Shown here piece by piece: positions 1 through 9,262 of a stretch of DNA of 64,000 nt (position 1 is the first letter of the stretch; each line of letters starts with the position of its first letter). Both the position numbers and the translations under genes were made by a program. The notes under the pieces were generated by a model, which worked only from the letters and a program-made list of their open reading frames with translations, did not search any database and was not told the origin of the DNA. The stretch comes from CBDCYS01 sp965226245 (GTDB lineage: Bacteria > Acidobacteriota > Terriglobia > Bryobacterales > UBA6623): positions 3,162,001-3,226,000 of the forward strand of contig CBDDCL010000015.1 in assembly GCA_965226245.1 (NCBI GenBank). Reading direction: 5' to 3'.

Positions 1-23
1 CGCTTCACCAGCCGGGAACCATT

Positions 24-288
24 ATGCACGAAAGGGCCGCCGCTGGCCATCAAAAACCAGCGAACGGTCAACAGTGTCTAAACTATTTGTCTCACCCCAG
101 GGGGCAGGTCCATATCTCGCGGCGTGACGGCGAGCGGACCAACACGATCAAGGCCTATACCCAGGCAGACGCCTTGCCGCAGGAGGTGACCAAGGTGCTG
201 CTGGCGCAATTAGAGGAAGCTGGGTTCGCCATGCCGGCGGGCTACCACATGGAGATCGGCGGTGACGCCGAGGAAAACCAAGAAGCCA
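24..288 (+). pseudogene. RND efflux pump fragment
   Basis: The stretch reading RRDGERTNTIKAY through MPAGYHMEIGGDAEE resembles the periplasmic porter domain of AcrB/HAE1-type RND pumps, where a G-Y-x-x-E-x-G-G-x-A-E-E segment is typical. Only about 55 residues of a protein normally over 1000 residues long are present, and the upstream part contains stops in the matching frame. Around position 288 the similarity ends and switches, in another frame, to an outer-membrane efflux protein. I infer a remnant of a tripartite efflux operon collapsed by deletion; it cannot be functional. Confidence 0.6.
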
Positions 289-582
289 CGGACAGTCCTG
301 CTCGCGCTGGAAGAAGTCGAGACTTCCCTAGTTCGGTATCGGTAAAAGATCGAGGAATACAACCGGCTGGTCGAATCCCAACAGGCTAGCCGCCGCGCCG
401 TCGAACTCTCGCGGACACTTTACGATCTCGGGTTGACCGACTTTCTCGGAGTGCTGGATACCGAACGCGTCCTCACCGGCGTGGATGACCGCGTCGCCCG
501 CGGCGAGACCCAAGTCCTTGTGCTGGTGATCAGCCTGTTCAAAGCACTGGGCGGTGGTTGGGAGGAGTTTCCGGAGCCGTAA
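289..582 (+). pseudogene. Outer membrane efflux protein (TolC/NodT type), C-terminal fragment
   Basis: Translation from 289 gives TVLLALEEVETSLVRYR, a TAA stop at 343-345, then a continuation through GLTDFLGVLDTERVL to a C-terminal FKALGGGWE. This is the usual end of NodT-family outer-membrane efflux channels, whose last coiled-coil repeat carries an A-L-x-E-V-E motif and ends in a K-A-L-G-G-G-W motif. About 97 codons of an expected 450-500 remain, with one in-frame stop. It directly follows the RND fragment, so pump and channel were probably neighbours before a deletion fused them. Confidence 0.7.
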
Positions 583-645
583 CGGAAAGGATTTACGGCA
601 ACAGGTGGCTTTGGAAAGGCCCCGAAGTTTTCTATTGGAGGTGAT

Positions 646-882
646 GTGACCGGCCTCACTGGATTCACACGCCTGCTGAGCATCGGCCATATCTTTTGGG
701 TTCCGATGATGTTTTGGCTGTGGAGCCGACTGGACCAAATTCCCGCCCACGATGCGTTCGGCATCTGGATTCGGGTGATGATGACAGTGAACTTCGTCTC
801 GCTGCTGCTCGATACCGCGGAAGTTATCCGCTACATCAGAGGCGAGCGGGAGGAGACGGTCCAAGGTCTTCCCGCTAAGTGA
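646..882 (+). CDS. Small membrane protein or C-terminal fragment
   Basis: The reading frame begins at a GTG preceded by GGAGG and encodes 78 residues. Two hydrophobic stretches (about residues 12-27 and 45-60) are followed by a charged RYIRGEREE tail. The frame is open without a stop from 583, so this may be the C-terminal end of a larger membrane protein whose 5' part was lost with the adjacent efflux genes. I do not recognise a named family. Confidence 0.4.
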   Translation: MTGLTGFTRLLSIGHIFWVPMMFWLWSRLDQIPAHDAFGIWIRVMMTVNFVSLLLDTAEVIRYIRGEREETVQGLPAK

Positions 883-936
883 TTAGGGGGCTTAACTCAA
901 TGAGCGGTCCCGGTCACACCGAAGCCGGCGCTTTCT

Positions 937-1335
937 TTGGGAACGGCGATCCGCCTGTTTGTGATCTATGGCGACCTTGAGAAAGCCCTGCTAGTGGCAA
1001 AAGCCAACCACGAGAAATACTGGCCTACGGTGCCGTGGGCGCTTCACCGCGGCGGCGAGCCGCTAAACACCTATCGGGCGGAGTGGGAGCGAGCTCGGCG
1101 TGTGATCGGTCGGCCTAACCTACGATTCCATGATCTGCGACACGCGGCAGTGACGAACATGGCCGAGTCCGGGATCGAAGAACCGCGCGTGATGGAGATC
1201 GTCGGCCACAAGACTGACGCCATGATACGGCGCTACATGATTTCGGCGGATCAGTGCGTTCGCGAGGCCGGCCGGAAGCTAGAGGCGTACCACAACCGCA
1301 TCAAGCCGACAGCGGACGCGGAAACGGTGCAGTGA
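937..1335 (+). pseudogene. Tyrosine recombinase/phage integrase, C-terminal fragment
   Basis: The encoded 132 residues contain the second half of a tyrosine integrase: HDLRHAAVTNM (His-x-x-Arg box), VGHKTDAM (His/Trp box) and the RRYMI tyrosine nucleophile. The N-terminal SAM-like domain and the first catalytic arginine are missing, since a family member is normally 300-400 residues. It sits among other eroded fragments, and no attachment-site repeat was found near it. I infer a dead integrase left from an older island. Confidence 0.75.
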
Positions 1336-1806
1336 TGCACGTTTATACGGCTTTTGCGCACAGCTATTGCGCACAGCGACGAGACAGGGGAAAGCTAAGT
1401 GACTGAAAAGATTGGCTCCTCAGGTAGGACTCGACTCAAGGCGGTTAAATAGTTGAAATTACAAGGCTTGTCGGTTTGGACACCGCCGAAACAGGGTCAA
1501 AGTTGTTACCTAAGTGTTACCTTGGAACGTCAAGCGGGATAAAGGCTGGTCTGGTTGGACAAACCTCAGAAAGCCGGCCTGTAATTGGAACCCCTAATGG
1601 AACCCCAAGGAACTCCATAATCACCTGCATCCCCGTCCTTGTTCAAGAGCGCTCAGTTCGTCGCAGTCAAAAAAAGCTTCTCGGCAACTGGTGCCATGCC
1701 TAAAATGAAGGAGAAGAAATCGTCTTTGTTGAATCAGTCATGGCCGCTATTACCAGGCACCTGCATACCACCGACAGCGCGTTGTTTTTGGACCGCCCAG
1801 TGTCCC
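1336..1806. other. Intergenic stretch without recognisable genes
   Basis: No convincing coding frame or RNA gene is visible. A short imperfect direct repeat (GCGCACAGC-type, near 1355-1378) is the only structure noted. Confidence 0.4.
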
Positions 1807-2160
1807 CTAGCCGTGCAACAACTCCGCAAAACTCAGCTCATGCCCGTCTGGGTCTCTGATGTGGAAAAACCGCTCACCCCACGAAGCGTCGCGCGGCTCT
1901 TCAGGACTCAGCCCTGACGCGACGAGCGCCTGGTAGTGGGCATCGACATCGCTAACCCGGAAGATGACGCGCCCCCACCACGCACCCTGATGCCCGTGGG
2001 TTGCCGCAAGGTTCACAATGGCATCCCCAGCACGGAAACTGCTAAAACCAGAACCCTTCCCACCGTAGAAGCGTGAGAAGCCCAGCTTTTCGTAGAACTC
2101 GATAGCCCTCTCCATATCCCGAACCGCAAACGTGACCGCGCTTATGTGCTTGATACCCAC
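1807..2160 (-). CDS. VOC (glyoxalase/bleomycin-resistance) family protein
   Basis: This is a single-domain VOC protein of about 117 residues. It opens with ISAVTFAVRDMERAIEFYEKLGF, the usual first beta-alpha-beta unit, and ends with a D-P-D-G-H-E-L-S-F unit that supplies a metal-ligand position in many members. The start is taken as the GTG at 2160 because GGAGGCGAGC lies just upstream. Longer in-frame starts would add unrelated residues. VOC proteins are metal-dependent lyases, isomerases or dioxygenases; the substrate cannot be told. The gene appears intact and cytoplasmic. Confidence 0.8.
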   Translation of the reverse strand: MGIKHISAVTFAVRDMERAIEFYEKLGFSRFYGGKGSGFSSFRAGDAIVNLAATHGHQGAWWGRVIFRVSDVDAHYQALVASGLSPEEPRDASWGERFFHIRDPDGHELSFAELLHG

Positions 2161-2221
2161 GCTCGCCTCCTTGTACCAGCGCTCATTGCCCAAGGGCAAA
2201 CGAATCCGCAAACTTGTCCGT

Positions 2222-2908
2222 TCAACCAAAAAGCGGCGGTGATTGAGCACGCCGTATCAGCTCCGGCGAATCATTCGCCGCGGAATTCACCAGCCGCGAG
2301 ACGGGATAGACCTCCATCTCCGAGTCAGGGTACGGCTCGACCTGCTTCAGAAACGCGAGCGGTTTCGTGTCGGCTGATAACCACACCTCCTCTTCATGCT
2401 GCTGGAGTATCAACGGCATCCGATCGTGAATGACTCCTGCGACCGCATTCGGCGAGCGAGTGATGATCGTAAACGACCGCAGCACCTCCTCTCCCGCCCG
2501 CTCCCACATGTCATAGAGCCCGGCCATCGCAAAAAGCGCCCCGTCCTTCCGGCGGATTACATACAGGGTCTTTGGGCCTACCCGCTCCCGCTCCCGCTTC
2601 CACTCGAAGAACCAATTGGCAGGAACCAGACACCGCCGACTCTGAAGCAGCTCGCGATACGAAGGTCTCTCCCCTACCGTCTCCACGCGAGCGTTTATCA
2701 TCTTGTAGCCGATCTTCTCGTCGCGGGCCCACGACGGCACAAGCCCCCAGCGCATGAGCGCCAAGGCATTTTCGCTCTCCTCTCTCAACACCACCGGCAG
2801 ATCCTGACCGGGCGCTGCGTTATACCGTGGCTCAATCAAAAGCGGCCGGGCGGCACTGAAACGCTCAGGCATCTTCTCAACATCGCTAAATCCAAATCGT
2901 CCGCACAT
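2222..2908 (-). CDS. SRAP (YedK/HMCES) family abasic-site protein
   Basis: The 228-residue product begins MCGRFGFSD, the family hallmark in which Cys2 becomes N-terminal and forms a thiazolidine crosslink with abasic sites in single-stranded DNA. Other family signatures follow: an RYNAAPGQ segment, RWGLVPSWA, the INARVETV segment, the FFEWK glutamate region and the IHDRMPLIL histidine region. The start is fixed by the need for Cys at position 2; longer frames upstream are ignored. Known members shield abasic sites at stalled forks. The gene looks complete and is not in an evident operon. Confidence 0.92.
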   Translation of the reverse strand: MCGRFGFSDVEKMPERFSAARPLLIEPRYNAAPGQDLPVVLREESENALALMRWGLVPSWARDEKIGYKMINARVETVGERPSYRELLQSRRCLVPANWFFEWKRERERVGPKTLYVIRRKDGALFAMAGLYDMWERAGEEVLRSFTIITRSPNAVAGVIHDRMPLILQQHEEEVWLSADTKPLAFLKQVEPYPDSEMEVYPVSRLVNSAANDSPELIRRAQSPPLFG

Positions 2909-3187
2909 ACACGCGCAGTCTACCGCGACCGGCTCGTTCCGCAAGAGGGAGGCTCGCCTGCCTGCGGGGCATTCTGACCGGAAAGGTGAGGGGGAATCTT
3001 GCAGGCGAGCGCCCTGGCCTGTGCCCATTTCTGCCAGATAAAACTAGCGAGTCGAGCGGCCCGAACCCGCACCCATTTCTGCCCAGGCGGGCCTCAAAGT
3101 CTCGCGAGCTATAAAGACTGCCTAAATACTACCAATGAGACCCTCGACAACTTTTGTTGCACACGACCATAAAGTTTCTAGTGGACC

Positions 3188-3634
3188 CTAATTGAGCAAG
3201 AAAATCGCCAATAGCATGATCACAGCTTGCCCCATCACGCCGCCAGCGAACCAGCCAATCTGCTTCGCCACCTTTTGTCTCCGACGAACACCGGCCAGTA
3301 TCGCGGCCGCGACTAGCGCCAGCAGCGCGGGCACTACTGACGGGCCAATGCTCCAGACCCCAAGCACCGCGAGACTCAAGAAGACGCCGCCAATCGCCCT
3401 CGTCACGTTGCCCCATAGCGGCGGCGAAGAAGTGCGGTTTGCCGAAACACTAACAAGCCCTCCCACACCGAGCAACGTGATCTCAAGCAGATATCCAGCG
3501 GGTAGGAGCCACACACTGTCACCTCGAAAGGCCGCGGCATAGGTTCCCGAGTGCAGGTAGGTCCACCAGTTCCACGAAGCCCATCCGGCAGCAATAGCAC
3601 CGAAGCCGGCGAGAAGGACTTCCAAGATACGCAT
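3188..3634 (-). CDS. Hypothetical four-helix membrane protein
   Basis: The 148-residue product has about four hydrophobic segments: residues 1-20, 45-62, 80-115 (probably two helices broken at GPSVVP) and 128-147. There is an RRRQK cluster on the loop before the last helix. No catalytic motif is seen and I do not recognise the family. It is a monocistronic gene on the minus strand. Confidence 0.6.
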   Translation of the reverse strand: MRILEVLLAGFGAIAAGWASWNWWTYLHSGTYAAAFRGDSVWLLPAGYLLEITLLGVGGLVSVSANRTSSPPLWGNVTRAIGGVFLSLAVLGVWSIGPSVVPALLALVAAAILAGVRRRQKVAKQIGWFAGGVMGQAVIMLLAIFLLN

Positions 3635-3772
3635 GCCAAAACCGAGGGGCCTAGGCCGGAATTGCCGATTTAGCCCTTCCGAAGCCGTGATCGTACACCC
3701 TTTCCTCTCCGTGACGCTACGGCTTCGACAAGAAGGTCGCGCAAAGAGCTTTTCCCTCCTTGCCCAGTCCGG

Positions 3773-4228
3773 TCAGTTCCTCTTCGCACTCAGCACAGTC
3801 TCGATCGCCGGCAACTGGGAGATCGCCTCCTCTTCTGTAAGCTTTCGGCTCGCTCTTTTCACATCCTCCGGCACCCAATCGGGAAACAGTCTCATCTCTG
3901 CTCTGTGTTTCCCCGAAGGAGTGTGAACTTCACGGATCGCCGCTACACGCTCTGGGCCGAGCTTGTCGGCCAGATGCACAATCGCTGGCCAAAGCCTGCG
4001 GTGAACGTAGGTCACCTTTCCATTGATAAGGCGGCAAACGAGGATCTTCTCACAACTGCGGAGATACCTAGACAGGATGAAGATTTCATTGGCCTTGGGG
4101 TGTGCCCACCAGCTTCCGCGGATGCGCTCGCCAGCGATGAACTGGGCCAGATTTGGGACAGGCCCCCGTGCTGATTCAAGGACCAGTCCGTTCGTCCTTA
4201 CAAAGGCCATGGCCCCCTTCGGTGTCAC
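3773..4228 (-). CDS. Conserved hypothetical protein (WWAHPKANEIF motif)
   Basis: The 151-residue soluble protein contains GSWWAHPKANEIF and NGKVTYVHRRLWPAIV, a combination I recall from uncharacterised soil-bacterial proteins of similar length. The VHRRLWP segment is probably a structural core. No signal peptide or membrane segment is present. The function is unknown; the open frame is intact and its composition is like that of its neighbours. Confidence 0.65.
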   Translation of the reverse strand: MTPKGAMAFVRTNGLVLESARGPVPNLAQFIAGERIRGSWWAHPKANEIFILSRYLRSCEKILVCRLINGKVTYVHRRLWPAIVHLADKLGPERVAAIREVHTPSGKHRAEMRLFPDWVPEDVKRASRKLTEEEAISQLPAIETVLSAKRN

Positions 4229-4399
4229 GATGAAGTCATTATTGCGCGAACGGTCTGTGATCGCTTGGAGTGCCCTGAACTGCTGCGCGTTTCTTTAGGC
4301 CGTCCGAGTTTTTTGACCGACCGGCAGCAGTTTCGATTTTTGGGTTCCGCCGGTCTAGTTTCAGGCTTTCGGGGAACCTGTTCCGGCCCGCCAGCGCGG

Positions 4400-4597
4400 T
4401 TATGTAGAGCGGGAGGCGATTCGGAACCCTGTGTAGCCCAAGTAGCCTGCCAGCGCCACGGCGATCAGGCTCACCCATGACGGGACATCCCAGCCACCGA
4501 CGTGGAATTCCCATGGGACAATCACGCGCAGAAGATGGGCCAGGGCAACCAACAAAAAAATGATCCCGCTTGTGGATGCGTATCCTTTCGGAGTCAT
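4400..4597 (-). CDS. Small two-helix membrane protein
   Basis: The 65-residue product has two hydrophobic segments (IIFLLVALAHLLRVIV and WVSLIAVALAGYLGYTGF) joined by a HVGGWDVPS turn. Small proteins of this layout are common in Acidobacteria and planctomycete-like genomes without known function. The ATG start is retained because the N-terminus MTPKGYAS leads straight into the first helix. Confidence 0.6.
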   Translation of the reverse strand: MTPKGYASTSGIIFLLVALAHLLRVIVPWEFHVGGWDVPSWVSLIAVALAGYLGYTGFRIASRST

Positions 4598-4659
4598 CGC
4601 TTGAAACCTCCCATCCGGGATCTGGATTTGGGCCTCAGTCCGCCACGAGTGTTAGCCTT

Positions 4660-5026
4660 CTATGGTTGGTCATCTGTGCTTGATAACTGCACTTCGATCC
4701 CGTCGGGGTCTTTAAAATAGACTCGGTTGCTGCGCCGAGCCGGGTCCAAGCCCTGGCGCTCCAGCTCCGCCGTCACTGTGCCGACTTCGTAGTCTTCAAT
4801 TGCGATGCAGTAGTGATTCATGCCCGGATTCGCGTTCTGAAAGAGCGCCAGAAAGTTCTTCCTAAGCCCCAGGAAGCAGTTCGTGTCGCTCTGTCTCACC
4901 ACCGGCAGACCGAGATGCTTCTGATAGAAGTCCCGAGAGCGTCTAACGTCAGTCACGTTAAGTGCCACGTGGTTTGCTTCAACTCCCTGGAAGGCCGAGG
5001 AAGTAGGAGCTGCGGTAGAGACTGTT
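4660..5026 (-). pseudogene. VOC family protein, 5' end removed by IS256
   Basis: The frame reads NHVALNVTDVRRSRDFYQKHLGLPV through VYFKDPDGIEVQLS, a complete VOC fold apart from its first residues. In-frame codons continue upstream to the IS256 boundary at 5027 with no ATG, only a GTG inside the first strand. The natural start and promoter were therefore probably lost to the IS. Translation from the internal GTG (4968) is possible but would lack the first beta strand. Confidence 0.6.
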
Positions 5027-6460
5027 GAGCATGTCCAGAATTCCGTTGAAACGCGCGGCTCTCCAGAACTTGTAGTTTACGCCGCTTGGGCCTGGGCCGG
5101 TGGCGGCGGCGACAGTCTGCCGAGCTGGTCGAGTAATTTTGGCAAGTGGCGGTAGCCCTTGACGCGCCGGAAGCTTTTCTCCGCCAGCCACAGACCCGCT
5201 CCCACCCAGCGCTCGCGTTGATCGCCTCCCCGCCAGCGCTTCACCCGGCCGCAGACGCGGTCCACCACCGAGAAGGCCGACTCGATCGGGTTCGTCGTCG
5301 CCAGCGTACAGCGCAACAAATCGTCGAGTCCGAGGCGGTGCACCGTCAGCGTTTGCTCCCTCCCTTCTTCGAGCGACCGCGCCGCCGACGGGTTCAACTC
5401 CAGCAACTCGCGATGCAGCTTCTCCAAGGCCGTGTTGGCATCCTCATAGCTCGACATGGCATAAGCGTTCGCCATCTTGCGGTCCACCGATTCGCGGTAT
5501 TGCTGCGGCAAATGACCGCTCACATTGCGGCGCTTGTGCATTTGACAGCGCTGGATCAGCGCCGTCTTGCCCGCCTGCTTGCGGACCGCCTTGGTGAGCG
5601 CCTTCGCGCCGTCGAGCACATAGAGCATCGGCGCCGAGAAATCGACGCCGCGCCCGGCCAAATCCTGCAGTAATTCGCCGACCACCGTGGTGTTCTCGCT
5701 CGCTCCCTGCCGCAGCCCCAAAACCGTTTTCGACCCGTCTATAGCGACTCCCAGCGCCGCGACCAGGTGCTGGCCCTTGAACTCAATGCCGTCGATGTAG
5801 ATGGCGCAGAGTTTGAGTTTGTCGAGAGGGCGTTCTAAAAGTGCCTGCAATTTCTCGCGGCTAGTGCGCACGAAACGCTCACTCACCGCTGACTTTTCGA
5901 TGCCATAGGCGGCGGCAAACTCCCGCACGGCTTGGGAGTAATTCCGCGTCGAGAGCCCCAGCATGAGCTTGTCCCAAACGGCGTCGTCGAGCGGCTCGCA
6001 GCGGCGGAACAATTCATAGCTGCCCAAGGGTTGTTCGTGACCGTCGTCGCTGCGCAGCCGCGGACGCTGAATGGGGACCTTCTGTCCATCCACGACGAGG
6101 AAGCCTTTCTCGCGGCCCCAGCGGTAGGGCTGCTCGGCTTGGCGCCGCTGGTAGTGCTCGCCAGCGAGCTGGCGCACTTCGTTGTCCATGATGAGCTGCA
6201 TCAGATCCAGCCCTGCCTGGCGCATCAACTCACCGACACTTTGCTGCAGGGCGGCGGCGACTTCTTTGAGCGGCAAGTGCAGTTGCAGTTCTTGCCCGGA
6301 TTCTTCGGCTTGCTTGTGGAATTGGCGAACGGCTTGTTCGCGGTCGATCTGGTATCGTTTCTTCATAGCGACTCTCCTTTTTAAAAAAATAAAACATCAC
6401 TCCGAGCCTAACGGCTCGGACTGGAGAGTCGCTACTTTCTACGAACTATCGGACATCCTC
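5027..6460 (-). mobile_element. IS256-family element, copy 1
   Basis: The limits were set by comparison with the second copy at 36718-38151; both are 1434 bp. The ends are imperfect inverted repeats starting GAGCATGTCC at the left and GAGGATGTCC at the right (read inward). No 8-bp duplication is visible: the left flank ends AGACTGTT and the right flank begins GTAGCAAG. It separates a beheaded VOC gene from a group II intron fragment, which suggests a rearrangement after insertion. Confidence 0.85.
5077..6366 (-). CDS. IS256-family (mutator type) transposase
   Basis: The 429-residue DDE transposase has its catalytic triad visible as D192 (YIDGIEF), D252 (LDGAKAL) and E362 (NPIES). A C/H-type RCQMHKRRN segment lies after the second Asp, as usual in this family. 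The open frame is full length, and an ATG start follows an AAGGAGAG-like site in the terminal region. It differs from the copy at 36768-38057 by only a few residues, so both were recently active or kept alike by conversion. Confidence 0.93.
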   Translation of the reverse strand: MKKRYQIDREQAVRQFHKQAEESGQELQLHLPLKEVAAALQQSVGELMRQAGLDLMQLIMDNEVRQLAGEHYQRRQAEQPYRWGREKGFLVVDGQKVPIQRPRLRSDDGHEQPLGSYELFRRCEPLDDAVWDKLMLGLSTRNYSQAVREFAAAYGIEKSAVSERFVRTSREKLQALLERPLDKLKLCAIYIDGIEFKGQHLVAALGVAIDGSKTVLGLRQGASENTTVVGELLQDLAGRGVDFSAPMLYVLDGAKALTKAVRKQAGKTALIQRCQMHKRRNVSGHLPQQYRESVDRKMANAYAMSSYEDANTALEKLHRELLELNPSAARSLEEGREQTLTVHRLGLDDLLRCTLATTNPIESAFSVVDRVCGRVKRWRGGDQRERWVGAGLWLAEKSFRRVKGYRHLPKLLDQLGRLSPPPPAQAQAA

Positions 6461-6462
6461 GT

Positions 6463-6585
6463 AGCAAGCGGAGGAAGGTGTCGTCGCGCGGCACCCGGCA
6501 GTTCAGCGACCAGGTGGTGTTTGGCCAATTAGGCGTGGTACGCCTGCGCCGGATACACCTGGGGCCGCCGCCCGCGACAGCTTGA
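6463..6585 (+). pseudogene. Group II intron reverse transcriptase/maturase, C-terminal stump
   Basis: About 40 codons read KRRKVSSRGTRQFS through VVRLRRIHLGP and stop at 6583-6585. This matches the end of the intron reverse transcriptase preserved in longer form at 45073-45617. All polymerase and maturase core motifs are missing. Confidence 0.7.
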
Positions 6586-6603
6586 GGGATGAAGCCGGTC
6601 GGA

Positions 6604-6636
<33 letters not shown>

Positions 6637-6712
6637 GATGAGCGGGGACGGGAAACGGGACCAGCACGCCCGAGGGCGTCCAGAGCACCCGCGCCCGTCC
6701 TCGACTCTACCC

Positions 6713-8448
6713 GATTCCGGGAAACGGGGTTGGCGGGGGCGCGGGATGAGATTTTCGGGGTCTGGGGGCGGCAACGCCTCTCAGGGGGGCCGCCGTGGGA
6801 CGGAAATGGCCCTGTATGCCGTCCGCGGCGGCGGCCGAGACATTTTTGGTCCGTTTTTGCCCAAACCTCGATTGCCGCCCCTGTCGAGCCCTGTGCGCTT
6901 CAAGTATTACTTGAACTCGCCCTGCCGTTTTCAGCAGCGCAGCGACTCTCCCCGCTCGAGATTCTCATACGCTTGCTCGAACTCTCCCGCCCAGGCGTAT
7001 CCCGTCGCCAGAGAAATCCACACCTTGCGCGCCGTGATCCGCATCCGCGCCCCGATCTTCAACAGCCGCAGCCGGATCGTCGTGCATTGCGCCCGTGCCA
7101 TCTTCGTCCCCGCCAGCCCCAGCCGCCGCAACGTCTCCAACAAACAGTACCCGATCGATGAAAAATATAAGTGGATCTGATTCGACCGCATTGTGGCCGT
7201 CGAGGTGCGGTCCGCGAACAAGCCCAGCTGCTGCTCCTTGATGCGGTTTTCCATCTCCCCGCGGGCACAGTAAATCGTCTCGTAGAGCTGTTGCGCCGCC
7301 GCTTGCTTCGCCGTCAGCGAGGTCACCACGAAACGCGGGTTTTCGCCCTTCGCCAGATACTCCGCCTTGGCCACCACGCGCCGCCGCCGCGGCCAGCTCG
7401 TCCGCGTGCGGTAACGGAAATCCGCGAACACCCGCGACGCCTTGGCGGTCTTGGCGAAACGCCGCCGCGCCAGTTTCATGCGTCTCTTGATCAGGCGCTG
7501 TAAACGCTCGTTGCGGGCCAGCCCGAACACGTAATCCACGCCGTTGTTCTCGCACCAGCTCATGATTTCGTCGCGGCAAAAACCGCTGTCGGCCCGCAGC
7601 AGAATCTCGACTTCGGGCCACACCCGCCGCAGTTGTTCGACGATGCGCTGGACTTCTTCGAGCGACCCCGCCGAGGCGTCGATGTTGGACGGCCGCAGGC
7701 GCGCGCACAGCAGCTGGTCCCCGGCGAAAATATAGAGCGGCAGGTAGCAATAATGCCCGTAGTAGCCGTGGAAAAAGCGCTCTTCTTGGTGGCCGTGCAG
7801 GGGGTCGTCGGTGGCGTCGAGATCGAGCACGATGCGCTCGGGCTGGCGCGGCTGCGATTGAATGTAGAGATCGGTCAGCAGACGGTCGGCCGCGGCGGTG
7901 TCGAGAACGATCTTCTTGTAACGGCTTTGCTCGTCGGCGTCGGCCGGGGTTCCCTCGAGGCGGTTGAGAGTGCTCTTGCCGGCGCCGGCTTTGCCGCGGT
8001 CTTGGGCTCGGCGGCGCTGTTTGCCTTCGAGGTCTTGCTTGCCGCTGAGCAGGGCCAGCAGCGGGTCGGAGCGCAGCTGATCGTGATCGTTGAGGTCCTC
8101 GTAACCCAGCGCCAGCCCGTAGACGCGCTGCGAGACCAGCTCTCGCACGCTGTGTTCGATTTGCCCGGGTTGGCGATGATCGCGGAAGCAGGCGGCGAAC
8201 TGCCGCAGGATGCCGCTGCGCTGTTCGGTCTGGCGCAACAGCACGCCGCCGCCGTCGGAGGTGATCGTGCCGCCGTCGAAACGGGCCACCACCTGGCGTC
8301 GGCCCTGATTGGCGAAGGTGAAGCTGGGTTGGGTACACTCTGTCATGGCGAAGCTCGCTTTCTTGCTGGCTGAAACATCTTGTGTTCATTATGTTTATGC
8401 CACAAAAGGCGGCCATCTGCCAACCCTACGATGAGAAATCCGGGCTAG
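6713..8448 (-). mobile_element. IS1380-like element (second type)
   Basis: A complete IS1380-type transposase is enclosed. The right limit is placed after GGGCTAG at 8448, because the following bases resume a group II intron reverse transcriptase in frame and the end reads CTAGCCCGGATTTCTCAT inward. The left limit is uncertain: group II intron sequence ends at 6712 and no matching inverted repeat was found there. The left end may be damaged. Confidence 0.55.
6931..8346 (-). CDS. IS1380-family transposase (471 aa)
   Basis: The open frame encodes a DDE transposase with the IS1380 arrangement: LDLDATDDPLHG (first Asp), LLRADSGFCRDEI (second Asp) and MENRIKEQQLG (catalytic Glu). The N-terminus reads DGGTITSDGGGVLLRQ, a common start of this family. 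The gene is full length with no stops. It differs in sequence from the other IS1380 copies in the window, so it represents a separate lineage. Confidence 0.9.
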   Translation of the reverse strand: MTECTQPSFTFANQGRRQVVARFDGGTITSDGGGVLLRQTEQRSGILRQFAACFRDHRQPGQIEHSVRELVSQRVYGLALGYEDLNDHDQLRSDPLLALLSGKQDLEGKQRRRAQDRGKAGAGKSTLNRLEGTPADADEQSRYKKIVLDTAAADRLLTDLYIQSQPRQPERIVLDLDATDDPLHGHQEERFFHGYYGHYCYLPLYIFAGDQLLCARLRPSNIDASAGSLEEVQRIVEQLRRVWPEVEILLRADSGFCRDEIMSWCENNGVDYVFGLARNERLQRLIKRRMKLARRRFAKTAKASRVFADFRYRTRTSWPRRRRVVAKAEYLAKGENPRFVVTSLTAKQAAAQQLYETIYCARGEMENRIKEQQLGLFADRTSTATMRSNQIHLYFSSIGYCLLETLRRLGLAGTKMARAQCTTIRLRLLKIGARMRITARKVWISLATGYAWAGEFEQAYENLERGESLRC

Positions 8449-8715
8449 CCCTTCGAGCGCAAGTCTTCTTGCAGGCTTCGCAACCACTCCTGGCGGCCTT
8501 GGGATGCGATCTGTTGAAACGTTACGCCGTCCACTCCAGCCGCGCCGCCGTTGGCCTCCGCCAGCCGGGAGGCGTGCTTGAGAATGTCACTGCGCCAGAC
8601 CTTGTCATCGACTGAAAAGGGGGAGCTGATAGAAGCGGAAGTTCGGCTCCTGCTTCGCTTTGAGATAAAGCTTCTTCTGCAAGTTTCGGATCTTTTCCGG
8701 CGTTTTCAGACTCCT
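8449..8715 (-). pseudogene. Group II intron reverse transcriptase, N-terminal fragment
   Basis: The frame reads KIRNLQKKLYLKAKQEPNF, then after a frameshift near 8617 VDDKVWRSDILKHA and GAAGVDGVTFQQI. These are the conserved start of LtrA-type reverse transcriptases (K-A-K-x-E-P-x-F-R-F-Y and G-A-x-G-V-D-G-x-T). The palm, thumb and maturase regions are missing because the IS1380-like element follows. Confidence 0.75.
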
Positions 8716-9231
8716 GTCAATCGCCTGACCCTCCTCTGGCTCCGAAGCGCGCCGCAAGGCAGGGCCCTTGGCTCCACCGGAATTACCCGGCTTCCGCGCT
8801 ACTATGGCCCTGTCCGACTCCCCGCCGAGCCCGCCCTCCTTGCGAGGACGGCGGAGTTGCGAACTCCACCCGGCGGGACCTCCCTTCCTGCACTGCGGTC
8901 TCCCTTGGCTGACCTGCCGTGCCCACTACCCCGGCGGACCGAACCGCTGCGAATGTCGGTTCCTTCCCGGCTCGTGCGGCCTGCCCCATATCTCAGGCGG
9001 GTCGGCGTCCACGATTTCACTTTGGAAACTTGGGGGGCGAGGCCTGCTCAGGCTTACTGCGCGTTACGGCCTGCCAGTTTGCTCGCCCGGCTTTCTCCGG
9101 ACTTCGTCACGAGGCTTCCGCCCGGCCGATTACCCGACCGCGCCGCTCGCCAGCTTTCATTCATGCTTACCGACAACTACATGGGTGGGCTCCTTCCTCC
9201 CACAGGGTGTCCGCGCCGAAAAGGCGCACTG
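8449..9231 (-). mobile_element. Group II intron 5' fragment
   Basis: Read on the minus strand, the piece starts at GTGCGCC near 9231, a typical group II 5' boundary. It runs through about 500 bases of structured, non-coding sequence consistent with domain I-III, then into the N-terminal part of an intron reverse transcriptase (8449-8715). The IS1380-like element cuts it at 8448. Its orientation is opposite to the 3' fragment at 6461-6712, so the two are not halves of one intron copy. Confidence 0.6.
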
Positions 9232-9262
9232 AGAAAAGGGGGCTAATCGAGGCTAGCTCGGG

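Noticed and set aside
937..1335. Active integrase defining an island with ssrA as attachment site
   Set aside because: The gene lacks its N-terminal half and first catalytic Arg, is 50 kb from ssrA, and no shared attachment repeat was found.
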